From Aristolochia californica (Eukaryota > Streptophyta > Magnoliopsida > Piperales > Aristolochiaceae): a stretch of 64,000 bases of DNA. Shown here piece by piece: positions 33,955 through 45,178 of the stretch (position 1 is the first letter of the stretch; every line of letters begins with the position of its first letter). The stretch spans positions 17,552,157 through 17,616,156 of the forward strand of contig JARWKL010000016.1 of NCBI GenBank assembly GCA_029961685.1, read 5' to 3'. The notes beneath the pieces were generated by a model, which saw only the letters and a program-made list of their open reading frames with translations, had not been told where the DNA came from and ran no database searches. A program made the position numbers and the translations under genes.

Positions 33955-35435
33955 GGGGGGGTTCCCCGGGGAAAGTGAGAGGGAATGTAAAATACTTGTT
34001 TGTGTTGGTGTGCGCAATGGAAATTGTAGTGTAAAGTACTTGTTTGTGTTAGTGTGCACAATGTAAAGTACAGTGTAAAATACTTGTTTGTGTTAGTGTG
34101 CATAATGGAAAGTGTGGCGTAAAGTGCACAAAATTTATTTATTAAATAAAATATTTTGATATATCTGACTTTGAGAAAATTAAATTAATATTAGTTAATA
34201 CATTTCAGTTACGCTGCTCACTAACAGGGCCTATAAGTGATTTAACGTGTAGTATTAGAATATTAATATCCTAATTAATGAAAAACTATATTATATTACG
34301 TAATGATTATAGTTTATTATAAATTAATAAAATAATTAAGTGTGACTAGAATAAATTATTAAAAAATAAAAAAATAAAAAATAACATAAGTGAATATAAT
34401 AAATAAATAAATTATTTTTTAATAACATAAGATATGTTTTAAGATTAAAAACCACTAATTTAATATAATAATAAAGAATTAATATAATAAATAAATATAT
34501 ATTTATCAATAACATAATATTTTTTTATGTATTATTAATTAATAATATATTGTCACAAAATTTAAAACCATGGGTTTAATTAATTATAGCAATGGGATAA
34601 TTAAACAAAAACAATTTATCAAATATTTATTTTAATAATATTTTAATTATGACTATTAAATCACTAATTTAATGTAGTAATTATAAAATAAATATAATTA
34701 TTTTATAAATAAAAAATATAAATTATTATTTTTATGACGATGGTTTAATTTTTTTTAACTTAGGAAAAATTAAACCATCGTCTTCCTCATGGCGTGCGTT
34801 GTCTTCCTCAGTGGCTATCTAGCGAGCAACGACGACAGAGGCAGCGGGCCAACGGGCAACGACGATGGAGGCGGCGGGCCAACGGGCAATGGCGACGGAG
34901 GCGGCGCTTCGACGGAACGCCGAGAGGGAGAAGAGAGGGAGGCGGAGAGGCTCTACGACAGAGGCTCAACCTCCCTTACTCTGCGACGAAGGTTGAGAGG
35001 GAAAGGAGAGGGAGGCCGAGAGAGAAGAGAAGCCGAAGGTCACACAATAGAGGGCGATTGAAATCGTCGAAGGTCGCGAGCGAGCGAGTGAAATTTTTTT
35101 TTTCTCCGAAACCCTCGTTCGACATAGCTTCTTTCTCGACAGCCCGAGCCTAAGATGTAATTGAGCGATGGTAAGTGAATTCATAGTTGGACCCCTCTGA
35201 ATTCACTTACCATCACTTTATGCCTAAAACGGGGGTAAGAGAAATACATGTATTTTACTTTCCCCTTATACTTATATTGTGCACTAACGCCCTCTGAATT
35301 CACTTACCATCACTTTATGCCTAAAACGGGGGTAAGAGAAATACATGTATTTTACTTTCCCCTTATACTTATATTGTGCACTAACGCATTTTGGTTCCAT
35401 TTACCCAGCATAATTGAAATACGCTACTCACTAAC
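33955..35435. mobile_element. Non-autonomous compound repeat, copy 2, upstream of EMC4
   Basis: This is related to 15729-17060. The left part has three units of a roughly 43-bp repeat (about 33978-34130: AAATACTTGTTTGTGTTAGT, GTGCACAATG.AAAGT). An ACTAACAGGGCCT word lies at 34219-34233. An AT-rich middle follows, then a GC-rich block 34785-35160 with three units of a roughly 30-bp GGGCCAACGGGCAA..GACGGAGGCGGC minisatellite (about 34837-34915). The final third matches the 16.8-17.05-kb end. A 97-bp segment is duplicated perfectly in tandem inside it. The right end lies about 220 bp from the EMC4 start codon. Open frames in the GC-rich block are repeats, not a recognised protein. Confidence 0.6.
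35193..35386. repeat. Perfect 97-bp tandem duplication
   Basis: 35193-35289 and 35290-35386 appear identical base for base (each starts CCCTCTGAATTCACTTACC and ends GTGCACTAACG). Each unit contains the near-palindrome around TACATGTATTTTACTTTCCCC. The single-copy relative at 16.9 kb shows one unit, so the duplication happened in this copy and recently. Confidence 0.85.
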
Positions 35436-35658
35436 AGCCTTGATCTCACGTGCAGGCAACCGGATTTCGCCGACACTGACTCGGGTCCCGAGTCAGAATC
35501 CGTGATCCGAGTCGCGTGCGTGGAGTGTCTTCGATCTTCAGTATCCTGCCTACCCTCCGATACCTGAACCTGATTGCTGCCAAAACCTAAATCGGTGAGG
35601 GACGACTACGATCCTTGATAGAGATTGAGGAAACTCCATTGGCGTCTCTTTTGCACAG

Positions 35659-38600
35659 ATGGAGAAGGGGAAGGGCTCCGTTAGGAAATGGGCAATCGAT
35701 TTTGCGGAAGGTCATGATCCTAGAGAAATTCCAGATCCGTTAGGCTTCGATCGGGCTTCACAAGACCAGGTCGTAGCTTACCTCTTTTTTATTTTATTTT
35801 ATTATTTTTGGGTACGTTGACTCCGTGCTGGAATTCCTAATAGTAGAAGGCGTTTCTGATTCTAGACTTTCAATCTTTACAGCTTCCTGGTTGTTATGTG
35901 AAAGTTTCTGTCTGAACTTTGTATCTCCATCTGGCAGGACGATTCAACGATTAGCCGACAGAAGAAGGAAAGTGAGGCGGCCTGGAAAGCACAGGTATTA
36001 TTGGAGGTTGTTGGTTTTTCTTTCTAGGGGTAAATAACTCAGTTTAGCTTGGCATTAGCGTCTCTCTTATCACTCAATATTTTAGTTTTTTTTTATTTAT
36101 AATTCTCTTCCTGCTAAAAGTTGTCAGAGTTTAGTTAACTTTTGATGAACGTACTTTGTGGGAAGATATGCTGCTAGTTGTTGATTCAAGTCCTCATTTT
36201 TGCATGAGAAGAAAGCCTGGGAAGTGGCTCAGGCCCCGTTCAAGAATTTGTTGATGATGGGTTTCATGATGTGGATGGCTGGGAGCACTGTCCATTTATT
36301 TAGCATTGGTATCACATTTTCAGCTCTTTGGCAGCCTATAAGTGCGCTTCAAAGCGTTGGAAAGGGTATGACTCTTGCAAATGCTTGGATTACATCGGTA
36401 CTCTTGTTTTATGTTTTCTGTGAATGCATGACTTTTTTCAGTGTATTTTTAATATATTGTTAGTCATCCAAATCAAGGTAGTTAGTGCAACATCTCCTTC
36501 TGTGTGAAGTACTATTCCACATCTTTTGATTGAGCCTTTGGCTCCAGAGCGACAAACTTTAGAGTAGTATAGCAATGTACTGTAGATAGAATATAAATTG
36601 TGCCTTCTATTTACACTTTCCGTCTATTATTCTTGTCTCTTCTTTTCTTGTGTCTCCCACTTACAGTCATTTACACCCTTTCCTGTTAAGTGCTTCTCAT
36701 TACGTGCATGCTGTGTTACACTTCCACCCTCTCTTAAGTATGTCTGTAGTCTTGGAGAAAATTCTTCTGCAGTCTGAGATGGCACAGGGTCAGTCATAAT
36801 TAGAGTACCGTCTTATTTTTTAGTAGGTAGAGGGTAATCAATCACATTAAAGGGAAGATTATTACCTCAGTTATGATTCTCTGTTCTCCTTTTATGTTGA
36901 TTCGATCCTTGATTTGGTTAATTATTCTTATTGTACTCATCTGAAGCAGAAAAACATTAAGAAATATGTGGTGATACCATTGTCCCACACCTTTTTATGG
37001 TGATTTGGTGTTGGTAGGTTTTAATGCCTTTCTGTATGATGAAAGTTACAACAGTTGTCTGAAGGTCTCACAAATCTCTGTGGATCCTTAATACTTAAAA
37101 AAATGACCATATTCCTTGAATGCTAACATGACTTAAGAAGTTAGGAAAAACATGAAGAAACGCTCTTTTGATAGTTTGCTCTGTATGTTGCATGAGTCTG
37201 TGAGTACTAATGGATGGGTCAATTTGGTGTGAGAGGCAGGTTCTGCTTCCAGATTTTAGTCGTAGGCTTCATTTTGTGTAAAATTTGGTAGATGTCCGTG
37301 AAAATTCTTATTTCTCAGTAAAATTAACGTCTTAAGGATTCAATGAATCGTGGCCATTCTTACTCATGAACATGTACAATCACACACTCATGCATACACA
37401 TGCTTTTGTATATACAAATTTGTGTGGATGGATAGGTATTCTTCTTTGAAAAGTCCCACTGTTGATGGATTTAGATATTATGAGTCTATGACTTAGCATT
37501 TGATTGATACAGGTATAGTGGGAAAATCCTGGGATTCCCACTCTTTTGTAGCTTGTAATTGGATATGATGTTTTCACTTTTTCCATTATCTATACAACTG
37601 ACCAATATGTTTGTACCCATTGACAATGAAATTTTACAGTTTTTGAGCCATATAAGGATTCAAGAGTAGATACTCTCGTGCCCAAGTTGCTCTTCATAGC
37701 TTTAAATTTGGCAGGACTGACACTGGGTGTTTGGAAGGTTAGCCATTTTTATTATGCTATAAATTCTTGCTGAAGCAGATGATTCTTTGTGTTGAACATG
37801 AAGAACAGATAATTTTGATCCCTTTTTCATGTAATACTAGTACAAGATCGATATTTTTCTCAAAAAAAAAAAAAAAAAAAATACTAGTACCAGATCATCT
37901 GTGACTCTTGTTTCTTTTGAAGAGGATCAATATTGTCTTGGTTTGGTGCTTCTCTTTTCCTTATCTCATGCTTTGCCTTTTGATTGCGGCAGTTGAATAC
38001 GCTGGGTCTTCTTCCCACACATGTATCAGACTGGGTTTCATCCCTACCTCCAGCTTCGGTAACATATTTTTGTTCTTTTGTAACATTTACCTTTGATCTT
38101 ACGGTCTACATATAAAAGTCATGTTTGGACTTTTCTTGGAAGAATATGGAGAAGAAACAATTGTTTTTTATTTTTTCTTAAGCGGCTTTAGTATGTTCCT
38201 AGATCCTAATATGAAGAAACCATCAGTGTACCATTAAATGTAAAGGCATTTCTTGTTCCTGATGGTTGATGTTTCTTTTTCTTCTTCATGGTCTAACATC
38301 ATCCTTTCTTCGTCATAAAACTCCTGATTTTGAACTAGAAATTCAACAATTTGTTAAGTCATTGATACCTTGTCTTTTCGCCTTGTTATGATTTTTTTCT
38401 CATCATATTTGATGATTTGTTTTATCATGTGCTGCACTTCAAACATGATCATTTAGTTTTTTTCTGTTATCCTATGTCTGACTTCTGTGTTCTTTCTTTA
38501 CCAATTGTAGGAGGTCGAGTATTCCATGGGTCCTGTTCCACATTAATGTTCATTAGTGGGAAAGAAATGGATCCTTGGAGTAAGTTTGAATTGTTATTTC

Positions 38601-38663
38601 CAATTGTAGGAGGTTGAGTATTCCATCGGTGCTGTTCCAGAATTGCAACAGCAGCAAGTTTGA
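35659..38663 (+). CDS. EMC4: ER membrane protein complex subunit 4 (EMC4)
   Basis: EMC4 is a small subunit of the ER membrane complex that inserts tail-anchored and multi-pass proteins. Exons are 35659-35769, 35938-35994, 36212-36365, 37640-37737 and 37993-38058, then a last exon at 38511-38546 or 38610-38663. All borders are GT-AG and phases agree. The protein is 173 residues (ending EVEYSMGPVPH) or 179 (ending EVEYSIGAVPELQQQQV). Family words are WAIDFAEG, IPDPLGF, ASQDQDDSTISRQKK, KAWEVAQAPFKN, FEPYKDSRVD, LNTLGLLPTHVSDWVSSLPP. Predicted membrane segments are near residues 69-92 and 122-140. TTTTGCACAG directly precedes the ATG, and a GTGAGG lies about 65 bases upstream, so a small 5'-leader intron is possible. 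The acceptor of exon 3 could shift by one AAG codon. A compound repeat lies in the promoter. Confidence 0.95.
37806..37895. repeat. Short poly-A insertion flanked by a direct repeat in EMC4 intron 4
   Basis: The words AATACTAGTAC(A/C)AGATC occur twice, at about 37834-37850 and 37880-37897. They flank a short GATATTTTTCTC followed by about 20 A. A poly-A tail between matching flanks resembles a severely 5'-truncated retroposed insertion, or slippage on a duplicated site. Confidence 0.5.
38501..38639 (+). repeat. Tandemly duplicated acceptor and last exon of EMC4
   Basis: 38501-38540 and 38600-38639 match at 37 of 40 bases. Each has CCAATTGTAG followed by GAGGT(C/T)GAGTATTCCAT. Both give an acceptor and an in-frame EVEYS ending. 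The first reads to TAA at 38544-38546, the second to TGA at 38661-38663. A GTAAGT at 38580 between them is only 30 bases before the second acceptor, too short to be an intron. Confidence 0.85.
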
Positions 38664-39277
38664 TTCTCTTTCCTTTTCTATATTATAGTTGCAAAAGCTA
38701 ATCCAAACCAACTCCGGGAGGTTTGGTAAAATACTCCAAATTGGAAAAGCATACCCAACTTCACTCAACCTGGGTATGGTTTTATTCTAAAATAAAATTT
38801 CTATGGTTTTATTCTAAAATAAAATTTATAATCATGTAAAATTATAAGGAGAGAGTCATAGAAGTGACAGGTCACTGTCCTCTATTGAGACAATTGATGT
38901 GTACAAATTTGTATTGTATACAAAAATGTATTTTGGAAAGTAGTGGATTATGGTTTTAGGAGTAATCAATGTTGTTATGGACTGATGTGCAAACTCAATC
39001 TTCAGCCGGATCTTCTTTTTCTTAAAATTGGTTGCTTTGGCTGTGGTGACTGTCTTGTTGCACTTTGTTGTACCTCCTTTGCTCCCTCCAATGGCTTGTC
39101 TACCCAACCATTTGCTATGAGGTAAGTACACGTTCTCATTTGATTTCTTTAGTCTTTTTTTCTTAAGTCTCTAATATTTTACTTTATTTGTTTTTGTTTC
39201 TTTCACTCGATCTAGATTTGAGTGCATCATTTCAGTCTTTTTCTTTACCTCTCTTCACTTGAGATTTGGGTACAAAA
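38664..39277. other. 3' flank of EMC4
   Basis: This probably contains the EMC4 3' untranslated region. An 18-base TATGGTTTTATTCTAAAATA-like segment is repeated in tandem near 38775-38826. No further gene is recognised; short open frames at 38943-39125 lack motifs. Confidence 0.45.
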
Positions 39278-40640
39278 ATCTAATCATCAAAGTCCAGTCC
39301 ATGGCTTAAATCATCGATATTGATTGATGATCAAGATTGAAGGAACCTGATCACCAGTTGATTAATGGTCAAAGTCAAAGCTCTCGATGGTCAAAACATG
39401 AAGGTTTTGTTAAATAATAGGTCAATTATAAAAATCAGAAATTCAGTTAAAATTGGGATTGGGTCAATGATAAGATGAAGTGCGTTGTAACATGGTCATA
39501 ACCAAACGAGAACCCCCTAAGCATCACCTAAATGCTACATTGGTGACAAGTAATAGAGAGAAAAAAAGTTGAGATGGTTGAATTACTTCCACCATTTTAT
39601 TAGAGGCATCCCTTAGCTGAAAGAGGGAAACTTTTGGAGAACTTTGGGAAAGTATTGTATAGAAAAAAATTGTTGGAGAATTTCTCTAAGTTTGAAGTGT
39701 GTTGAAACTCTATTCATGAGAAAAAAAAAAAACTCAAATTGTATTCTTGACACATCAAATCTCAAATCTCAAATCAGTTTGAAGTTTTGTCGGATTTGTA
39801 GCAACTTTCATTCTTCTTTGACATGTTAGGTGAGTAGTTTGTACGAAAAGTAGAGTTAAAAGGATAGTAACAAAGTATTGGCAAAGAAAATTACTTGTGG
39901 TTATAAATCCGACATGGTTTTAGGTTAATTTAAGATTTGAGGTGTTGGGGGTATAATTTGAGTGTTTCTTTTCTCACAAATGGAGTTTCTCACACTGAAC
40001 TTAAGAGAAATTTTCCAATAATTTTCTCTCCCAAAGTTCTCCATTTGTCTCTCCAATAGTTCCTAAGGGGTCATCTTCTTCCTTTTCTCTTGACTAGGTA
40101 TACTTTCATGGGGAGAGAGACATGTAGCAAGACTCATTCTTCTTTTCATGAGAGCATGACATATCACCCATTTTGAAATGCCACCTATTCCTATGAAATA
40201 GAGCTTTTCTATAACACCATGTATAACCTATGTTTTACCTTCCTTCCTTGGATGAAGCTTTCTTGCAATGCCACGTTTCAATGATATGCTACCTCCATTG
40301 CTTGGGTGGAGTTTTCTTGCATTATGTGACATTTAGGTGATGCTTAGGTGGCTTTATTTTATTTGATCTTGGTTGTGGTCCCTTTACAAGCTACTTCATT
40401 TTGACCATCAATTGGGTTTGATTTTAGTAATTGATCTTAGTTCTTGACCAAATTTTTTGGTTTAACCATTGATTGATTATTTGATAGACCTCAATGCTTT
40501 GATTGTCGAGAGTTTTGGTTTTGACTATTGGTCAACTAGTGATCGAGATCCTTCAATTTTGATCGTCGATTAGTGTCAATGATTTGGGCCATCGACCAGG
40601 GTCTTAACTTTGATGATTAAATTTACATACCTATGATGCC
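39278..40640. mobile_element. Element with roughly 300-bp inverted ends (MULE-like)
   Basis: The left end (about 39278-39575), reverse-complemented, follows the right end (about 40330-40640). Shared words in order are CATTTAGGTGATGCTTAGG, CTTCAT.TT..CCAT(C)AATTGGG, GTCGAGAG.TTTGGTTTTGAC, GGTCAACTAGTGATC, CCTTCAAT.TTGATC and CTTTGATGATTA. The interior of about 750 bp has no convincing coding frame. Long, diverged inverted ends without TG/CA LTR termini suggest a non-autonomous Mutator-like element. Sequence related to its right half occurs at 26870-27976. I could not define a 9-bp target duplication. Confidence 0.6.
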
Positions 40641-42413
40641 CCCCTTCAAGATTTTGTTTAGTTGGATGGACAAGGATTGAAGCACCTTTCACTTGTTCAA
40701 ATGGGTCCACTATCAGATTCTAACTTCTCTTGCAAGTGGAACTTAGGAGATTAGTTAATCTAATACAAAAATCCTTTTTGTTATTGGGACACTTTGGTTG
40801 TGGACGTTTAAATATACCTCCTAAACTTGATATTGCATATTAAACCGTCTTCCACACGTCCTATCAAAACTGATCTGACCATTCAAATTAGTAACTAACG
40901 TGTAACTGTATAATCCGATGATTCTGATCTGTAACCGTCCATCTGGGCTTGTCTATCCTGTTAAGATGGTTGATTTTGTATTATACAAGATCAATCTTTC
41001 TTAGCCCCACATATGTCCACATACGCACACATGCGTGTCCTCATGATCTTCACTTTAAAGAATGTTTTACATTCTTCACCATTTTTTAAATTTGAAAGCT
41101 GACAATCGACTTAAAAATAATTTTAAAAACAAGGTTCTTGCAACCAGTACACTATTGTTTGAGATTACATGTGTCTTTTGAACTTGAACCTTCATCTTTG
41201 TAATTCGCTACCTATACCCGTCCTAAGAAAACGAATTTTAAACTTAGAGTTTATGTATAGGCTTTGAGAATATAGAACAACTAAGTGTGAATCCGCATAT
41301 GATTTTCATCAAGGTAGCACGTTACTTTTTATGTATAGGCTTTGAGAATATAGAACAACTAAGTGTGAATCCACATATGAGTTTCATGAAGGTAGCACGT
41401 TACTTTCTTGTGAAGGTATCTTGTCTTGTGAGTGCCTTTAAGAGAATGTCTTAATTATTTGTTAGTGTGTCTCCACAGTCACACTCACATGATGATATCT
41501 CCAAGGGTATATTGTAGCTGTATACCTTGCTATAATAACCTCGATATCATTAAGGCATTACACCAACTTCATATTTAGTGAAGTTAACACCTACTTCATT
41601 GAGATGAACTGAATTTGTTTTAATTTGGTGCTCCTACTAGTCTCTCATTCAACTTATTTTTTCCCATTGAACCTTCATCTTGGGGTTTTCATAGGTTTAG
41701 ATTTCTATTGACGATGATTCAAGTAATAGGATTTATTCTCATCCTTGTTGAAGCATACTATACTTGTCCTCTGGACAAGCTCTTGGTAAGATGATCTGCC
41801 AAGTTTTCCACTTATTTAGTATAAGTCAAAGTTATAGCTTCAATGGTTGTGAGTTTTGTCAAAATTTTACATCGAAACTCAATATAATTTTTACTCTTAA
41901 TTTTTGTTTTAGTCACCTAACTATCACACTTAATTAGGATACTTTGAATTGGCTTATCCATCACGGGAATGTTTGATAATAAACTCCTAACCATTCGGCT
42001 TCTCCATGAGCGAACTCTAAGGTTACCCTTTCAGCCTCCATAGTGGATTTGGTAATAAAGGTTTGTTGGGAAGATTTCCAAGTGAAAATACCACCACATA
42101 GTATAAATACAAAAGAATTCTCAAGTATTAGTTCTAAGGGCTGATATTAATAAGGAAGGCTGATATTTTTGCCTTCTAAATCACATTTTGCAAAAAAAAA
42201 AAGAGCCCATAGGGTACCCTTGCCATCGATCCATTCAACATCTACACCAACAAGAAGATGCGGGATCGTTTGCTGTCATGTTTGGAGCAATCATACTTTG
42301 ATTAGCATTGGGATTGTCTTATCCTGAATTGGAATTGGACTAAGTCTTTAACTCTGAAGACTAATAATTTTTTTAATTGCAAGCTAAAGCTATAAACTCC
42401 AACTTGAGAGGGG
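40641..42413 (-). pseudogene. Copia remnant with RNase H fragment
   Basis: On the minus strand at about 42000-42110 a frame reads FVFILCGGIFTWKSS..FITKSTMEAERV, the copia RNase H segment, parallel to the one near 44.75 kb. 41200-41680 resembles 43930-44340, so both belong to related minus-strand copies. A 78-bp tandem duplication lies at 41251-41406. The last 40 bases before 42414 (GCAAGCTAAAGC..CTTGAGAGGGG) are the plus-strand polypurine end of a different element. Everything is frameshifted and non-functional. Confidence 0.6.
41251..41406. repeat. 78-bp tandem duplication
   Basis: 41251-41328 and 41329-41406 are nearly identical (TTATGTATAGGCTTTGAGAA ... GTAGCACGTTACTTT) with about three differences. 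The related copia copy at 43.99 kb has one unit only. Confidence 0.85.
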
Positions 42414-42751
42414 TGTTGAAGATCAGGTATGAAAGAGTCTTACATGATTCTCAAACACAAGAAGTCTTACAGAGCCAAAATTAATATAATGGAGTCTAAA
42501 ATGAGTCTCATGGAATGAGGTATCACAAAAGAATCTTAGTTAAATGTATTTTAGTTATGTTAATCTTTTATTTATGTTTAGTTGTTTAAATATTTTATGG
42601 TTTGTCTTTTAAGTGTTAGACTTTTGGCATAACTGAGACATGGGACTTAATTGTAATATGATTTTAATTATTTCTCTATTAGAAATAAATGCTCATTGTA
42701 CTCAGTTATGATCAAGTTAGTGAATTATTACTCTTTTCCAGAAATTCTACA
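42414..42751 (+). mobile_element. 3' LTR with polypurine tract
   Basis: A member of the 314-340-bp LTR family, plus orientation. It starts TGTTGAAGATCAGG after GAGAGGGG and ends AAATTCTACA. It parallels 33322-33661 through CTTACATGA.TCTCA, TAGTTATGTTAAT.TTTTATT and GCTCATTGTACT.AGTTATGA. The element body to its left is missing or replaced. Confidence 0.75.
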
Positions 42752-43899
42752 CTACCGTATTCATTTAATATTATTGATTTTTAAAGAATTAATCTATTAC
42801 AATATATAAATAAAAAATATTAAAAATTAATGAATTTCTCTCTTTTTAGTTTTAAATATATATAATTATAGTCTTAAAAAATAATGATAAGTTAATTAGA
42901 TCAGGTTAGGGCCGGGGTTGGTTTGGGTTTGCTAATACATGTCTATACCCAAACTCGTGTTGGTTTTTTCTTTAATCTCGTTCCTGATCCGCAAAGTGAA
43001 ATTTAAAACCTGTCCCCTGGTTTTTGGACCTAGTTGGGTCGGGTTGGATTCTTCATGAAACCCAACCCGGTACCCACCCATAATCGCCATGACAATTGGT
43101 GCACGTGGGTGAGACTAATCCGTTTGAGTGAGTTGTTTCAATATAGGCTTGCCAATTAAATTGGCAAACCCAGTTGGGTCAGCTGAGTTTTGTCTCTTCC
43201 ATAATTTTTTCTTCTTGTACTACCTACATGGGGGAGGAAGTCCAGTTGAAACTCTTTTTACCTAGCTACATGACTAACTTGTTTGCATATGCGGTCTGCA
43301 TCAGTGAAGAAATCTTTAATAACAAGGACCGATTCATCCTCAAGCCAGATGCTAGCCATGTATTCGTTCTCCAAAAAAGATTCACCTCCTACTATGCTCT
43401 AGATGTTGACGATCCCTCCCCGTGATGTAACAAACTTTATGCCCTCTTAGACATGTTAAGTATTAAGATGGGCTCATGAACTCAGTAGGATTTTTTCTGA
43501 CTGTTCCAACTAGATCAAATAGAGGTTTTTTTCTCCTTTTCTGTCAAGTACCGAAGAACACTTTGAACTTCCTCAAGAACATCAAGAATACTATTTTCTC
43601 TTTAAGTGCCCAATTATTTTCTTCATTGTCTCTTTCTCTTGTCCTATAGCCATATGTATAGAGCATCCTACACATAGAAGGAAAATTTCCCCCTTAGATC
43701 TACATATTGATCTTATCGTCCAGATCTATAACTGCTCGATCACACAACATATCAATAGTGCTTGATCTGATCATTCGAGTGTTCAAGTGTTTGCACATGT
43801 GTTTTTTCATTAAAATACATAACATTCTTCACATTTTTTAAAATTTGAAAAGTTGCACATGAATAAATAAGATAAGAGAATTTCAAAAACAAGGTTCAA
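42752..43899. other. Intergenic with a GGGTTTGGGT-type repeat block
   Basis: 42900-43090 contains GGCCGGGGTTGGTTTGGGTTT near one end and AACCCAACCCGGTACCCACCC near the other. This inverted composition is typical of non-autonomous hAT elements, but I could not define ends. An 83-codon open frame at 43174-43425 (plus) has no family motif. No gene is called. Confidence 0.4.
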
Positions 43900-45170
43900 G
43901 CTATCGATATGATAGGTGTCTTTCAGACTTGACCTTTATCTAGTTGGTATTTCAATACCCACACCAACCCAAGTGAATGAATCTCCAACTTGGACTTTAT
44001 GTATAGGCTTTAAGAATTAGAAACAACTAAGTGTTAATCCTACATGTGAGTTCCATTGGAGTAGCAAGTTACAATCATGCACATTTATCTTCTTGTGAGT
44101 GATTTTTTGATATCAAACCTTAATTTTCTGTTAGACTATGGCCCTATAGTCGCACTCACACCAGTGATATCACCAAGGGTACTCGACAACTGTATACCCT
44201 ACTATTATAGCCTCGATATCATTAAGGTATACACTAACCTCATATCTAGTGCAATTGACCACCTTCTTCATAGAGATGGGACGTGAATTGAATTAGCTTT
44301 ATTTTGGTGCTCTTACTAGTCACTCATTCAATTTTTTTTTCTTATTGAACCTTTGTCTTGGGATCTCTAGTTATATAGGTTGGGTTACCATTGACGGTGA
44401 CTCAAGTAATAGACTTTAATCTCATTCCCCTCCAAGCATACTGTACTTGTCCTCTCGACCAAGTTTTCCACTAATTCAATATAACTCAAGGTTATAACTT
44501 TAGTAAATAGGAATTTCTTCAAAATTTTATATTGAAGCTCAATATGCGTAGAAGACTAAAGATTATGATTTTTACTTTTAACATTTATTATAGTTACCTA
44601 ATCATCATAATTAATCAATATAGCTAGAATTGGCTTATCCATCATAGGAATGTTTGAAAATAGACCCCTTGGACATTCAACTTATTTGTCAACCAACTTC
44701 AAAGCTACCATTTCAACTTCCATAGTGGATTTGGTAAAATTAAGGTCTTCTTGGAAGATTTCCAAGCAACAACACCATCGCATAGTGTAAATACAAAACC
44801 ACTAGAACCTTTTATGTTATCAAAATCAGAAATTCAGTTTGCATCACTATGCCCTTCCAATACAATAGGAAATTTAGTATAGTGTATTCCATAGTGAATG
44901 GTACCTTTCAAATATTTAAGAAGTCCTTCAATAGCATCTCAATGAGTATCGAAGTTACTCGTACACCTACTAAATCTTCCTACTATGTAAGAAATATCTA
45001 GTGTGGTATAATTTGAAAGTACATCGTATGAGAAACACTATCCCCACCATTCTTCTTTAATTTTATGCTAAAATCATATGCGGTACTAACTTGTTTACAG
45101 TTCCCTTACCCGAATCGTTTCAAAACCTTTTTCACATAATGAAATTAATTGATTTTTTATTATTATTTTG
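43900..45170 (-). pseudogene. Copia remnant (RNase H), minus strand
   Basis: About 44930-44700 on the minus strand reads a copia RNase H region: [20 protein letters not shown], then GHSDANW, GSSGFVFTLCDGVVAWKSS and FTKSTMEVEM. Frameshifts and stops interrupt the remainder. It parallels the fragment at 42.0-42.1 kb. Confidence 0.7.
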
Positions 45171-45178
45171 ATTCCTAA

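Noticed and set aside
33777..34103. 108-codon minus-strand frame rich in HTNTN/TLxxT words
   Set aside because: It arises from the 43-bp tandem units and is not a protein.
43174..43425. 83-codon frame in repeat-rich DNA
   Set aside because: No family motif; it lies between transposon remnants and is short enough to be chance.
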